Notes under the pieces: generated by a model
The model's input: only the letters and a program-made list of their open reading frames with translations
Databases searched by the model: none
What the model was told of the DNA's origin: nothing
Assembly (NCBI RefSeq): GCF_004362405.1
Contig: NZ_SNXE01000007.1
Location: 186,001 to 250,000, forward strand
Origin: Roseateles asaccharophilus
GTDB taxonomy: Bacteria > Pseudomonadota > Gammaproteobacteria > Burkholderiales > Burkholderiaceae_C
Length of the DNA: 64,000 bases
Direction of reading: 5' to 3'
Translations under genes and position numbers: made by a program
Part shown: positions 8,715-17,672 of the stretch, piece by piece
How positions within the stretch are numbered: the stretch's first letter is position 1
Layout: each line of letters starts with the position of its first letter

Positions 8715-9686
8715 TTACTCGGCTTGCACACCGGCCGCCTTGATCATCTGCCCCCAGCGTTCGCGCTCGGTCTTCATCAGACTGGCCAGACCTTCGGGTG
8801 AACTCGCAGCGGCACTGAAGTACTGACTCAGCATCTTGGCGCGCACCTCATCGCTCTTGATCACCTTGACCAACTCCGCGGAGAGACGCTGCACGATGGG
8901 GGCCGACGTCCTGGCCGGTGCCAGCATGGCCTGCCAGGAAATCGCCTCAAAACCAGCGTAACCCAACTCCGCCAAGGTCTGCAGCTCGGGCAGGGAAGCG
9001 ACGCGCCCCGCGCTGGTCACCGCCAGGGCCTTGAGCTTGCCGGCCCGCACCTGCCCCATGGCAATACCCGGCACCATGAAACCGGCATGCACCTGACCGG
9101 CCAGTATGGCGTTCACCACCTGCGGGAAGCCCTGGTAGGGCACATGGGTCATCTCGAAACCGGCACGGGTGCGGAAGGACTCCATGGCCAGATGCGCCGC
9201 ACTGCCATTGCCCACGCTGCCATAGTTGAGCTGCCCCTTCTTCTCCTTGGCCAGGCGCACAAAGTCCGCCAAGCTGTTCACCCCCAGCTTGGGGTCGACC
9301 ACCAGCACATTGGGGCTGGTTGCCACCAGACCAATGGGCTGCAGGTCCTTGACCGGGTTGTAGGGCAATTGCTTGGTCAGCAGGGGCGCGGTGACCAGGG
9401 GCCCTTGGATGGTGAACAGCAGGGTGTAGCCATCCGGTTCGGCCTTGGCGACGGCACCGGTGCCGATATTGCCGCCAGCCCCGGGCTGGTTGACGATGAC
9501 CAGGGGCTGACCCAGGGCCTGCCCCAGAGGCTCGGCCACGGCACGGGCAATGATGTCGGGCGAACTGCCACCGGGGAAGGGAACGACCAGCTTGATGGGC
9601 CGGGCCGGCCAGGCCTGGGCCAGGACGGGCAGACTGGCCGCAAGAGGCGCAAGCGCGGCGGCCTGCAGCAGGGATCGACGTTGCAT
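8715..9686 (-). CDS. Bug-family tripartite tricarboxylate receptor (periplasmic)
   Basis: A 323-aa solute-binding protein of the Bug/TctC family, greatly expanded in Burkholderiales. The N terminus is Tat-like (MQRRSLLQAAALAPL) and is followed by the mature start AWPARPIKLVVPFPGGSSPDI, a Bug hallmark. PNVLVVDP, YGSVGNGSAAHLA and THVPYQG motifs follow. The start at 9686 was preferred to the ATG at 9704 because an AGAAGG site lies 8 bases upstream. No TctA or TctB membrane genes are nearby, so it is an orphan receptor. It lies 22 bases after gpsA and may be read from the gpsA transcript. The ligand is unknown. Confidence 0.93.
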   Translation of the reverse strand: MQRRSLLQAAALAPLAASLPVLAQAWPARPIKLVVPFPGGSSPDIIARAVAEPLGQALGQPLVIVNQPGAGGNIGTGAVAKAEPDGYTLLFTIQGPLVTAPLLTKQLPYNPVKDLQPIGLVATSPNVLVVDPKLGVNSLADFVRLAKEKKGQLNYGSVGNGSAAHLAMESFRTRAGFEMTHVPYQGFPQVVNAILAGQVHAGFMVPGIAMGQVRAGKLKALAVTSAGRVASLPELQTLAELGYAGFEAISWQAMLAPARTSAPIVQRLSAELVKVIKSDEVRAKMLSQYFSAAASSPEGLASLMKTERERWGQMIKAAGVQAE

Positions 9687-9708
9687 CGGGGGCACCTTCT
9701 TCATCAGA

Positions 9709-10731
9709 TCAATGTTCGGATCGGGACTCGCGACTCATCAGACGCTCGACCGCCGCCACCGGACCCAGCCGGCCCTGCAGCACCTCGACAACCGCCGCCG
9801 TGATGGGCGTCTCCACCCCCAAGGCGCGGGCGCGCTCCAGCACGGTCGGCGCACTGTAGACGCCTTCGGACACATGGCCCAGCTCATTCAGGATCTGGGC
9901 CAGGGGCTTGCCGGCCGCCAAGCTCAGACCCACCTGGCGGTTGCGGGAGAGGTCGCCGGTGGCCGTCAGCACCAGATCCCCCATGCCCGAGAGCCCCATA
10001 AAGGTCTCGGTGCGCGCCCCCAGGGCCAGACCCAGGCGAAGCATCTCCGCCAGGCCACGCGTGATCAGCGCGGCACGGGCGTTCAGACCCGGCACACCGT
10101 CCAGCGCGGCACGACCGGAGCGCTCGGCCTGCAGCCGCAGACCGTCGGCGATGCCCACAGCAATGGCCATCACGTTCTTGACCGCGCCGCCCACCTCAAC
10201 GCCCACCGGGTCGGCCGAGGTGTAGACCCGCAGGCGCTCGCTATGAAAGGCCTGCACGGCGCATTGCGCCAGTCCGGCATCGCCACAGGCGGCCACCAGG
10301 GCCGTGGGCTGACCGGCGGCCACTTCCTGCGCAAAGCTCGGCCCCGACAAAATGCCCGCCACCAGATCGGGACGGATCTCGCGCACGATCTCATGACCCA
10401 GCCGTCCACTGCCGGCCTCGAAACCCTTGCACAGCCAGAACACGCGCGCACCCGACGGCATCTGCGCCAACATGCCGCGCAGTCCGGCCATGGGCGTGGC
10501 GATCACGATCAAGCCCTGGGAGCCATGCGCCAGCGCCAGCCCCAGCTGATGCTGCAGCGCCAAACCTTGCGGAAGGGGGACACCCGGCAGATAGCGGCTG
10601 TTGCAGCCCTCTCGCTGCATCTGCTCGCAGGCGGCGGCATCGCGCGCCCACAGCAAGACCTCGTGCCGCGCCGCGGCTTGTATGGCCAGCGCCGTACCCC
10701 AGGCTCCGGCGCCAAGAACTGCAATCTTCAT
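9709..10731 (-). CDS. gpsA: Glycerol-3-phosphate dehydrogenase [NAD(P)+]
   Basis: GpsA reduces dihydroxyacetone phosphate to sn-glycerol-3-phosphate, the backbone for phospholipids. The 340-aa product begins with the Rossmann motif [16 protein letters not shown]. Other signatures are [26 protein letters not shown] and [19 protein letters not shown], which includes the catalytic lysine, then [14 protein letters not shown]. The start at 10731 places the Rossmann fold at the N terminus; an ATG at 10752 would add seven residues. It follows secB, as in E. coli, but with a strong hairpin between them. Confidence 0.97.
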   Translation of the reverse strand: MKIAVLGAGAWGTALAIQAAARHEVLLWARDAAACEQMQREGCNSRYLPGVPLPQGLALQHQLGLALAHGSQGLIVIATPMAGLRGMLAQMPSGARVFWLCKGFEAGSGRLGHEIVREIRPDLVAGILSGPSFAQEVAAGQPTALVAACGDAGLAQCAVQAFHSERLRVYTSADPVGVEVGGAVKNVMAIAVGIADGLRLQAERSGRAALDGVPGLNARAALITRGLAEMLRLGLALGARTETFMGLSGMGDLVLTATGDLSRNRQVGLSLAAGKPLAQILNELGHVSEGVYSAPTVLERARALGVETPITAAVVEVLQGRLGPVAAVERLMSRESRSEH

Positions 10732-10752
10732 TTCGGGCTCGCTCGATGGCAA

Positions 10753-10786
10753 AACGCCCCCGCCGCTTGCTGCAGCCAGGGGCGTT
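10753..10786 (-). terminator. Intrinsic terminator after secB
   Basis: Read leftward, an 8-bp stem AACGCCCC / GGGGCGTT encloses an 18-base loop and ends in TTTTG. It lies between the secB stop and the gpsA start, so it probably attenuates transcription from secB into gpsA. Confidence 0.7.
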
Positions 10787-10810
10787 GCATGACAGCTCAG
10801 GTCAACGGGA

Positions 10811-11266
10811 TCAGTTGACGGCGCCCTGTGCCTCGCGCTGTGCCTGCTGGGCCTCGAACATGGCCTGGAAGTTCACTTCCGACAGGATCACAGGCGGGAA
10901 GCCGGCACGGGTGCAGACGTCCGAGACCACGGCACGCAGATAGGGATAGATCATCTGCGGGCAGACGATGCCGATGATGCCTTCCAGCTGTTCCTGGGGC
11001 AGATTGCGGATTTCGAAGATGCCGGCCTGCTTGGCCTCGATCAGGAACAGGGTCTTGTCACCGACCTTGGTGGTCACGGTGGCGGTCACGCTGACCTCGA
11101 AAAAGCCCTCGCTCACCGGCTCGGCCGCCAGCGCCAGATTGATGTCGACCTGGGGCTGGGTCTGTTCCAGCAGGATCTGGGGCGCGTTCGGCTGCTCCAG
11201 CGACAGGTCCTTCAGGTACATGCGCTGAATCTGGAACACGGGGGTGTTGTTGCTCTCGTCGGCCAT
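10811..11266 (-). CDS. secB: Protein-export chaperone SecB
   Basis: SecB is a tetrameric cytosolic chaperone that keeps preproteins unfolded and passes them to SecA. The 151-aa product contains the family pattern [21 protein letters not shown] split across the N terminus, [17 protein letters not shown], the [14 protein letters not shown] strand and [20 protein letters not shown]. The C terminus is glutamine/alanine-rich. The start at 11266 gives MADESNN, usual for betaproteobacteria; an upstream in-frame ATG is not supported by family length. It lies in the order rhodanese-grxC-secB-gpsA, conserved with E. coli. Confidence 0.97.
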   Translation of the reverse strand: MADESNNTPVFQIQRMYLKDLSLEQPNAPQILLEQTQPQVDINLALAAEPVSEGFFEVSVTATVTTKVGDKTLFLIEAKQAGIFEIRNLPQEQLEGIIGIVCPQMIYPYLRAVVSDVCTRAGFPPVILSEVNFQAMFEAQQAQREAQGAVN

Positions 11267-11409
11267 GATGGTGATGTCGGTTCGGTTGGACCCGCCGGCC
11301 AATTGCCGCGGGCAGCAGGGCGCGATTATGGCCCAGGCGCAAGACCGCCCTGCTCAAGCACGCAAGGCCACAAGCAAGCCCCTCAGCCCGGGGGCACCGG
11401 GCCCGGGTC

Positions 11410-11670
11410 TTAGGCGCCCTGCAGCAGGGGCATCAGAGCGCCGCGTTGGTCCAGGGCGACGAGGTCATCGCAACCGCCCACATGGGTCTCGCCGATGAAG
11501 ATCTGCGGCACGGTGCGGCGGCCGGTCAGGGCCATCATGGACTCGCGTTCAGCGGGGTTCAGATCCACCCGGACCTCATCGATGTTCTCGACGCCGCGCT
11601 GCTTGAGCAGCGCCTTGGCCCGCACACAGTAGGGGCAGACCTGGGTGGTGTACATCTTCACGGCTTGCAT
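11410..11670 (-). CDS. grxC: Glutaredoxin 3
   Basis: A small dithiol glutaredoxin that reduces disulfides and glutathionylated proteins using glutathione. The 86-aa product has the CPYC active site at residues 12-15, the cis-proline segment TVPQIFIG and the glutathione-binding HVGGCDDL. It lies upstream of secB with a 143-base gap and downstream of the rhodanese gene, separated from it by a strong terminator-like hairpin. Confidence 0.97.
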   Translation of the reverse strand: MQAVKMYTTQVCPYCVRAKALLKQRGVENIDEVRVDLNPAERESMMALTGRRTVPQIFIGETHVGGCDDLVALDQRGALMPLLQGA

Positions 11671-11697
11671 CAGCCTGGCTCCTGCACAAAAACAAAA

Positions 11698-11727
11698 GGC
11701 GCCGGTCCCCGCAGGGCCACCGGCGCC
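11698..11727 (-). terminator. Intrinsic terminator between rhodanese gene and grxC
   Basis: Read leftward, a 9-bp stem GGCGCCGGT / ACCGGCGCC is followed by TTTTGTTTTTG. This is a classical intrinsic terminator placed after the rhodanese gene, immediately before the grxC start. Confidence 0.85.
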
Positions 11728-11735
11728 GTCGGGCC

Positions 11736-12149
11736 TCAGGCGGTCTTTTCGACCGGCAGATTGGCCTCACGCCATGCGGCCAGACCGCCGGCCAGCGGCT
11801 GGGCCTTTTCATAGCCCAGCTTGCGCAGCATGCCAGCCGCGCGGCCGGCGCGTGCGCCGGTGGCGCACAGCACCACAATGGGCAGGGACTTGTTGGAGGG
11901 CAGTTGCTTGGCGCCGGCTTCGATGCTGCCCAGGGGCAGATTCTTGGACCCAGCCACATGCGCGGCCGCGTACTCGGCGGGCTCGCTCACGTCCAGCAGC
12001 ACCGCCTTCTCGCGGTTGACCAGGCGCACGGCTTCGGCCGTGGACACCGCTGCGCCAGCAGCACCGCGCACCAGGCTGGGCCACAGCAGCAGGCCGCCGG
12101 ACACAAGAGCGGCCAGCACCAAATACCAGTTTTCGATCAGGAAATTCAA
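11736..12149 (-). CDS. Membrane-anchored rhodanese-like protein
   Basis: A 137-aa protein with one N-terminal membrane helix (about residues 7-25) and a rhodanese domain. The predicted active-site loop is CATGAR, with the cysteine in VVLCATGARAG, and the end of the domain has YEKAQPLAGGLAAWREANLP. It corresponds to E. coli YibN, which also precedes grxC-secB. Sulfur transfer is the family activity, but the substrate is unknown. Its first helix suggests the catalytic domain is tethered to the inner membrane. Confidence 0.93.
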   Translation of the reverse strand: MNFLIENWYLVLAALVSGGLLLWPSLVRGAAGAAVSTAEAVRLVNREKAVLLDVSEPAEYAAAHVAGSKNLPLGSIEAGAKQLPSNKSLPIVVLCATGARAGRAAGMLRKLGYEKAQPLAGGLAAWREANLPVEKTA

Positions 12150-12199
12150 GATGTGGGGGCCCGGTAAGGATTGATGGAAGAGGCGGGATTATAAAAACA

Positions 12200-12231
12200 G
12201 CGCGGCCGCCGGCGAAGACCGGCGGCCGCGC
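12200..12231 (-). terminator. Intrinsic terminator of the chemoreceptor gene
   Basis: Read leftward, a 13-bp perfect stem (GCGCGGCCGCCGG and its complement) with a 6-base loop is followed by TGTTTTTAT. It lies 20 bases after the chemoreceptor stop and before the rhodanese gene. Confidence 0.88.
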
Positions 12232-12251
12232 GATAGGCTGAAGCCCGGCGC

Positions 12252-13766
12252 TCAGCGCAACTTGAAGGTGGAGACTGCGGCCTGCAGAGCCTGGGCCTGC
12301 TGTTCGAGGCTGCTCGCCGCGGCGGCAGCTTCTTCCACCAGGGCAGCATTTTGCTGGGTCATCTGATCCAGCTGTCCCACCGACTGGTTGACCTGTGCAA
12401 TGCCGTCGCGCTGCTCACTCGCCGCGGCGCTGATCTCACCGATGATGTCGGTGACACGCTGCACGCTGGAGACGATCTCGGTCATCGTGCTGCCCGCGTC
12501 CTGCACCAGGCGACTACCCGACTCCACACGCTCCATGCTGGCGCCGATCAGGGTCTTGATCTCACGCGCTGCTTCGGCACTGCGCTGGGCCAGGGACCGG
12601 ACCTCGCCCGCCACCACGGCAAAGCCTCGGCCCTGCTCGCCGGCACGCGCCGCCTCCACCGCCGCATTCAGGGCCAGGATGTTGGTCTGGAAGGCAATGC
12701 CGTCGATCACGCCGATGATGTCGCCGATCTTCCGGGAGCTGCTGTTGATGTCCTCCATGGTGCTCACCACCTGGGCCACCACCTCACCCCCCTTGGCGGC
12801 CACGGCGGCAGCGGAACCCGCCAGCTGATTGGCCTGGGCCGCCGCGTCAGCACTCTGGCGCACCGTCTCCGTCAGCGTCTGCATATGGCTGGCCGTATGC
12901 TCGAGGGAGCTGGCCTGCTTTTCGGTGCGCACCGAGAGATCATTGTTGCCTACCGCAATCTCGCGCGAAGCCACGGTGATGGAGTCCGTGCCGCTGCGCA
13001 CATTGCTGACGATGCCAGCCAAACCCTGGGACATGGCGCGCACGGCGGCCAGCAGACTGGCCTCGGCACCAGGCGCCACCGTGATCTGTTGGGACAGATC
13101 GCCTTCCGCCATCTGGCGCATCACGTCTCGGGCGTACTCGGGCTCACCGCCCAGTTGGCGCCAGACATTGCCGATCAGCATCCAGGAACCCAGGCCCAGC
13201 GCCAGAACCACCAGCACGGCGCTGATGACAATGGCCGTCAGGCTGGACGACACGCCGCCATGAGCACGCTGCAAGCCCGCATCAAAGCCCTCGCTGGCCT
13301 GCACCCGCGCAGCCTTGAGCTCGGTCTCGAACGCCTTCAGCGCAGCCTGCATCTTGGGCACGGCCGCGGCCTGATCACCCTGCTTGATGCCCAGGAAGAG
13401 CTGGGCGGTGTCCACCGCCGCCGCATGGTAGGCCTCGAAGGCCGACTTGAGCTTGCCGCCCACCTCGGCCTTGCCCTCGATGCGTGCAATCGCATCCAGC
13501 AGCTTGCGCATGGATGCGGCTCGTTCGTTGGCCTCGTCAAGGCGCTTCTTCTCACCCTCGGCCACAGCGCTCTGGATGGTGGCCCCCAGGGCCTCCAGGT
13601 TGGACGCCAGCTGGGTGGTGGCATCCAGATACGGGAAATCGACCTCGCCGATGGCGCTGATCGCGGCCGAGGTACGGGATGAAAAGCCCCACACCACCGC
13701 AATCCCCACGGCAAAAATCAGGACCGCAAAGGCCGGCAGCAACCAGATCCGGGTACGGACATTCAT
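12252..13766 (-). CDS. Methyl-accepting chemotaxis protein
   Basis: A 504-aa transmembrane chemoreceptor. An N-terminal membrane helix (about residues 9-30) is followed by a periplasmic four-helix-bundle-like domain of about 150 residues, a second membrane helix near 180-200 and a HAMP-like region ([21 protein letters not shown]). The cytoplasmic signalling hairpin contains the conserved tip [21 protein letters not shown]. The start at 13766 has a GGAG site upstream. It follows the phosphate-binding-like gene after 119 bases, so signalling on a ligand bound by that protein is a possible but unproven link. Confidence 0.95.
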   Translation of the reverse strand: MNVRTRIWLLPAFAVLIFAVGIAVVWGFSSRTSAAISAIGEVDFPYLDATTQLASNLEALGATIQSAVAEGEKKRLDEANERAASMRKLLDAIARIEGKAEVGGKLKSAFEAYHAAAVDTAQLFLGIKQGDQAAAVPKMQAALKAFETELKAARVQASEGFDAGLQRAHGGVSSSLTAIVISAVLVVLALGLGSWMLIGNVWRQLGGEPEYARDVMRQMAEGDLSQQITVAPGAEASLLAAVRAMSQGLAGIVSNVRSGTDSITVASREIAVGNNDLSVRTEKQASSLEHTASHMQTLTETVRQSADAAAQANQLAGSAAAVAAKGGEVVAQVVSTMEDINSSSRKIGDIIGVIDGIAFQTNILALNAAVEAARAGEQGRGFAVVAGEVRSLAQRSAEAAREIKTLIGASMERVESGSRLVQDAGSTMTEIVSSVQRVTDIIGEISAAASEQRDGIAQVNQSVGQLDQMTQQNAALVEEAAAAASSLEQQAQALQAAVSTFKLR

Positions 13767-13861
13767 AAGTTCAACTCCAAAACCGACGCGCCCGGCCACT
13801 CGGGACCCGGCGCGCCGTGAACGCTCCCAGCACGGTTTTCTTCTCGTTCTTCTTGAGCAGG

Positions 13862-13879
13862 GGGGCGCGAAGCCGCCCC
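13862..13879. other. Short GC-rich hairpin between two genes
   Basis: A 6-bp stem GGGGCG / CGCCCC with a 6-base loop lies just after the stop of the phosphate-binding-like gene. There is no U run on the leftward side, so it is a weak terminator or an RNA end-protecting hairpin. Confidence 0.35.
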
Positions 13880-13885
13880 TAGGAC

Positions 13886-14323
13886 TCAGTCCACGGTCAG
13901 CACGGCCTTGACGCTTCCATCCACCGCCGACTTCTCCACATAGCCGATGGCATCGGGATTGGCCGCCACGAATTTCTTGACCTCGGCGCTGTTGGCCAGT
14001 TCCTTGGGCGGCGTGGCCTTGCCGGAGAACACCAGGCGCGACCAGGCTGCCTTGACCTGGGCAGACTGCTTGCCCGTGACCTTGGTGTAGAACTGTTCCC
14101 GGATGGCAGCACTTTCGGCCTGATCCACGGCGGCGGCCGTGCCCCCGCTGGGCAGGGTGTTGCTCTTGCCCAGGAAGATGTTGGACACCTGCTCGGCCGT
14201 CATGCTGGCGGCCGGGTTCTTGGGGTTGACGATGACCGCCACCTGGGCGGCTGCGCTGGTGATGAAGCCCAGACCCGACAGGGCAGCGGCCAGGACCTGC
14301 TTGTTCAGCTTGCTCTTATTCAT
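13886..14323 (-). CDS. Small phosphate ABC transporter substrate-binding-like protein
   Basis: A 145-aa exported protein with a signal peptide (cleavage expected after TSAAA). The mature part starts [27 protein letters not shown], a pattern of small single-lobe PBP-like proteins often annotated as phosphate ABC transporter substrate-binding. The end [20 protein letters not shown] matches the same family. It is half the size of a true PstS, so it may not be a high-affinity transporter component. No pst permease genes are present. It follows the porin gene by 17 bases, indicating cotranscription. Confidence 0.85.
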   Translation of the reverse strand: MNKSKLNKQVLAAALSGLGFITSAAAQVAVIVNPKNPAASMTAEQVSNIFLGKSNTLPSGGTAAAVDQAESAAIREQFYTKVTGKQSAQVKAAWSRLVFSGKATPPKELANSAEVKKFVAANPDAIGYVEKSAVDGSVKAVLTVD

Positions 14324-14340
14324 TGTTTGGGTCCCCCGCC

Positions 14341-15579
14341 TCAGAACACAAAGTCCACGGCCAGGCTGTAGACGTTCACGCTGTCGCCCCCGAATCCGGG
14401 CTGTGCGCCGGTGAACAGACCATCGCCGCGCTTGGGCGTGACGCGATCGTACTGGGCCTTGAGCGCGATATTGCGCCAGGCATCCCAGCGCAGGCCCAGA
14501 GCCGTGGTGTTCTGCTCGGTGGACTGACCCGCCACCACCAGATTAACCCCGCCACGCAGGGTCGGCAGCGCGGCATCGATGGCCGGCACGCCCACGGCGG
14601 TCGGCAAGCTGCCCACATTGCTGCTGTCCACCTTGAGGCGCGACACCGTCACATAGGGCGTGAATTTGCCATGGCGCATGCCCAGGGTGCCGTACCAGCC
14701 CGTGGTGTCCGGCACATAGGAATCGGTGCGGCGCATGGTGTACTCGAAATTGGCCAGCCACTGGCCACGATCCACGGCCAAGCCGATGCCGGTGAAGCTC
14801 GCGTCCTTGCCATCCGCCGCCAACTGGTTGCCCACGGCCGAGATGCTGGGCACCGGAATACCGCGCAGGGTGCCGACCAAGCTGTTCAGGGTGTTGTTGT
14901 AAACGTGGAGCTTACCCTGCACATGACCCAGGCGCAGGGTGATGCCGCCATCGAACTCGGCTGTGGTGTTGAAACCCACCATGTTCTTGAGCTTGACCTT
15001 GGTTCCCTCGAAATGCGAACCCGCGACACCACCGAACAACTGGGCGCTCAGCGTGGTGGAGCCCAGACTCTTTTGGTAGAGCGCATCTGCCCCATCAAAG
15101 TTGCTGATAGGGACCTGGCCGTAGACATCGAGCGGCGGGCGCAACCAGGTGTTGGCGTAGCCCACGTCTCGGAAATCGGAGACGGCAAACAGCGGTGCAC
15201 CCATACGACCGGCGCGCAGGGCCAAGCCCGGACTGAGCTGGGCCTTGACGAAGGCCCACTCCAACTCCGGTGTCCAGTTGCCTTTGCCATTCTGCTTGGT
15301 CAGCAGCTGGCCCGTGGCCGAGAACATGGGATTGAAACGGCCGGTGAGCTGCAAGCCCAGCTTGCTGTCCACCTCGCCGCTCCAGGACTTGTCGCCCCCA
15401 CGCAGCTGGCCGGGGATGACGTACAGCGCCTTGTCGCTGCTGGTGCCAACCAAGCCGGCAGTGGCGAAACCCGAAAAGCTCCAGGCCGACTGCTGATTAG
15501 CCTGAGCCTGCGCACCGAAACAGCTGAGAGCGGCTGCCAGCGGTATCAAGCGCTGAGCCATCTGAGGCAACGACACCAT
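14341..15579 (-). CDS. Outer-membrane porin-like beta-barrel protein
   Basis: A 412-aa exported protein with a signal peptide ending in FGAQAQA and alternating hydrophobic strands throughout. It ends in a phenylalanine-terminated strand (YSLAVDFVF), the usual outer-membrane barrel signature. Segments such as FSGFATAGLVG, LQLTGRFNPMFSATGQLL and LRAGRMGAPLFAVSDFRDVGYANTW resemble uncharacterised proteobacterial porins. The start at 15579 was preferred because AAGGA lies 8 bases upstream; an ATG at 15588 is also in frame. It heads a possible porin, binding-protein, chemoreceptor unit. The substrate is unknown. Confidence 0.82.
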   Translation of the reverse strand: MVSLPQMAQRLIPLAAALSCFGAQAQANQQSAWSFSGFATAGLVGTSSDKALYVIPGQLRGGDKSWSGEVDSKLGLQLTGRFNPMFSATGQLLTKQNGKGNWTPELEWAFVKAQLSPGLALRAGRMGAPLFAVSDFRDVGYANTWLRPPLDVYGQVPISNFDGADALYQKSLGSTTLSAQLFGGVAGSHFEGTKVKLKNMVGFNTTAEFDGGITLRLGHVQGKLHVYNNTLNSLVGTLRGIPVPSISAVGNQLAADGKDASFTGIGLAVDRGQWLANFEYTMRRTDSYVPDTTGWYGTLGMRHGKFTPYVTVSRLKVDSSNVGSLPTAVGVPAIDAALPTLRGGVNLVVAGQSTEQNTTALGLRWDAWRNIALKAQYDRVTPKRGDGLFTGAQPGFGGDSVNVYSLAVDFVF

Positions 15580-15870
15580 GGTATTCATCCTTTTTGGTTT
15601 GACAACTTGATGGCGACTTCAGCGGCAGAAGCAATCGCTGTGCGCCTACCGCCCCAGGCCACGAGCAAATGATCGGCCCTTGGACTGGATTCTTGAACCC
15701 AATTTGGGGCCGATTTGCCTACTTTTGTGCTTTTTTGCCCCTGAAATGGGACTGCTACGAGCAGCCCGGACTGAGGCCACCGGGAAGTGACGCGCGACCG
15801 CTACAGGCCACAATAGAACCGAAAAAATACCAATACAAGAACAAGGTGACTGCTCGGGCACCCACGCACA
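15580..15870 (-). promoter_or_regulatory. Leader region of the porin unit with inverted repeat
   Basis: This stretch contains no convincing gene. It includes an 8-bp inverted repeat ATCGGCCC / GGGCCGAT at 15672-15679 and 15707-15714 with a 27-base spacer, about 95 bases upstream of the porin start. It is locally AT-richer than its surroundings (15715-15740 and 15820-15845), consistent with a promoter reading leftward. A weak TTGTAT, 17-base spacer, TATTGT arrangement is present but not compelling. Confidence 0.4.
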
Positions 15871-16908
15871 TCAACGGGGCTCAGCGCCCGGAGGCATGAC
15901 CTCCTGCAGACAGTGCGGCCACGCGCCACCACTGGGCGGAGCCCCCGCCAACAAGGCTTCGCTGCGGCTCAGCACCTGCTGCGCAGTCCACCAGCCAGGA
16001 TGCTGGCGCATGACATCGACGCGGCTCCCCCAGGGGGCCCAGTGCTCTGGCTCCGTGGGCCCCAGCACGCTGAGCAAACGGGCACCCACGGCCGCGGCTA
16101 GGTGGCCAGGCCCGGTGTCATTGCTCACCACCAGGGCGGCCCGGCGCTGCAGGGCCGCATAGACGCCGAGATTGAGCCCGGGCAGGCTCAGCGCCTGCGG
16201 GAAACGTTCGGCCGCCACCTGCTCCTCACCCGGTCCGGGACACACCAGCAGGCGCAGCCCGCGCGCCGAGGCCAGCCTGGCGAACTCAGCAAAATGGGGC
16301 CAGGTCTTGCTCAAGGTATCGAAGTCACCCGCCGCAAAGGGGCAGATCAGCACATAGGGCTCATGGACACCGTGCCGCGCCAGCAGCTGCTCCGCCAGCT
16401 CCTGCTGGGCCGGACTGGGTGTAAGCCCGATCTCGGCGGGCGGCAGGGGACGCTCAATGCCCAGAAAGCGGCAGGCCAGATCCCAGTAGTTCAGCAGGGC
16501 ATGACTCTGCGCCGGCATGGGCCAGCTGCGTGACAGCAGCAAGGAGCGCGCCTCATGCCGGTAGCCCACGGCCCGCAAGCCGGCCAGGCGCATCTCCAGG
16601 GCGGAGCCAAAGGACCAGGGCAGGACCAGCGCATTGAGCCGCGAATCAAACGCGGGGTCGCCCATCTGCGCCTGCGCCCGCAGGGCGCGCAGCTGTGCGG
16701 CACGAGCCCGCGTCCCCTTGGCCAAGACATTCACCGACCAGGACTGCCCCTCCAGCAGCGCCGGAGCCCAGGCCTTGCCGACCAGCACGGGCGTGTAGCC
16801 ATGCTGCTCCAACAGATGCAGCGCCGGTATGCCGAGCACCACATCGCCCACGAAATTGCGCAGCCGCACGATCACGGTCCTGGTGGCGGCTTGAGGGACC
16901 TGGGTCAT
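15871..16908 (-). CDS. Glycosyltransferase family 9 (heptosyltransferase-like)
   Basis: A 345-aa GT-B fold enzyme of the ADP-heptose:LPS heptosyltransferase family (GT9). The N terminus TVIVRLRNFVGDVVLGIPAL matches the family start. The C-terminal donor-binding part contains YVLICPFAAGDFDTLSKTWPHFAEFA in pieces and the signature LVVSNDTGPGHLAAAVGA followed by LGPTEPEHWAPWG. The start at 16908 gives the canonical N terminus; upstream reading is antisense to the DUF4254 gene. It is divergent from that gene, which fits a role in lipopolysaccharide or other surface glycan assembly. The exact acceptor cannot be assigned. Confidence 0.92.
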   Translation of the reverse strand: MTQVPQAATRTVIVRLRNFVGDVVLGIPALHLLEQHGYTPVLVGKAWAPALLEGQSWSVNVLAKGTRARAAQLRALRAQAQMGDPAFDSRLNALVLPWSFGSALEMRLAGLRAVGYRHEARSLLLSRSWPMPAQSHALLNYWDLACRFLGIERPLPPAEIGLTPSPAQQELAEQLLARHGVHEPYVLICPFAAGDFDTLSKTWPHFAEFARLASARGLRLLVCPGPGEEQVAAERFPQALSLPGLNLGVYAALQRRAALVVSNDTGPGHLAAAVGARLLSVLGPTEPEHWAPWGSRVDVMRQHPGWWTAQQVLSRSEALLAGAPPSGGAWPHCLQEVMPPGAEPR

Positions 16909-17004
16909 TGATTTTCTTGGGCCTCGCGGGGCACTGTTGATCGATTGCAGAGAAAATTCTGCCAGCCAGCGCCGCGCCAGCCGACCTCCCCGGAAAAACA
17001 ATTC

Positions 17005-17664
17005 ATGAACAGCATCGCCCCCCTGCCCGCGTCCAAGGAACTTGCCCAGCTCCACGATCAGGCCTTGCAAGACCACGATGGGTTGCAGGAGCCGGCTGTC
17101 GATCAGGTGGACGAGCTCCGGCTCTGGATCGCACGCAACCACTTCTACAACAGCAAGCTGTGGGCCGAGGAAGACCTGGCGCGCCGCACCCAGGTCACCG
17201 ACAGCGAGATTGCCGCCAACAAGCGCGCCATCGACCGCTACAACCAGGCGCGCAATGACGCCACGGAGCGCGTGGACGAGCTGCTGCTGCTGCGCCTGGG
17301 CCTGGTCGACGCTCAATCCGCACGCAGCGATACGCCGCGCTCCCTGGCGCCCGCCGGGGCCCGACTCAATAGCGAGACGGCCGGCACCATGATGGACAGG
17401 CTGTCCATCCTGGCGCTCAAGATTCACGCCATGCGCCGGCAGGTGGAGCGCCGCGATGTGGATGAAGCGCATCGCAGCAGCAGCCGCGCCAAGCTGGGAC
17501 AGCTGCTGCAACAGCGCGAGGATCTGGGCAGCTGCCTGGACGCCTTGCTGGCCGACGCCGCCGCGGGCCGGGCCTTCTTCAAGGTCTATCGCCAGTTCAA
17601 GATGTACAACGATCCGCGCTTCAATCCGGCCCTGGTGGCCGAGGCCGCAGCGGCGCGCGGCTGA
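17005..17664 (+). CDS. DUF4254 protein
   Basis: A 219-aa protein matching DUF4254, rich in charged helices (LWIARNHFYNSKLWAEEDLARR, DRLSILALKIHAMRRQ, HRSSSRAKLGQLLQQREDL). It has no signal peptide or membrane helix. In many proteobacteria DUF4254 genes lie beside glycosyltransferase genes, as here with the divergent GT9 gene 96 bases away, so a role in surface glycan synthesis is inferred. Biochemistry is not known. The start at 17005 follows a GGAAA site; an in-frame upstream ATG at 16945 is possible but less likely. Confidence 0.85.
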   Translation: MNSIAPLPASKELAQLHDQALQDHDGLQEPAVDQVDELRLWIARNHFYNSKLWAEEDLARRTQVTDSEIAANKRAIDRYNQARNDATERVDELLLLRLGLVDAQSARSDTPRSLAPAGARLNSETAGTMMDRLSILALKIHAMRRQVERRDVDEAHRSSSRAKLGQLLQQREDLGSCLDALLADAAAGRAFFKVYRQFKMYNDPRFNPALVAEAAAARG

Positions 17665-17672
17665 CGCCAGCC

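Noticed and set aside
11303-11409. CCCGGG repeat before secB as a terminator
   Set aside because: The stem depends on a self-complementary CCCGGG pair with mismatches around it and lacks a U run.
16909-17511. N-terminal extension of the GT9 reading frame
   Set aside because: It is antisense to the DUF4254 gene, while GT9 proteins start directly at the VIVRLRNFVGDV segment.
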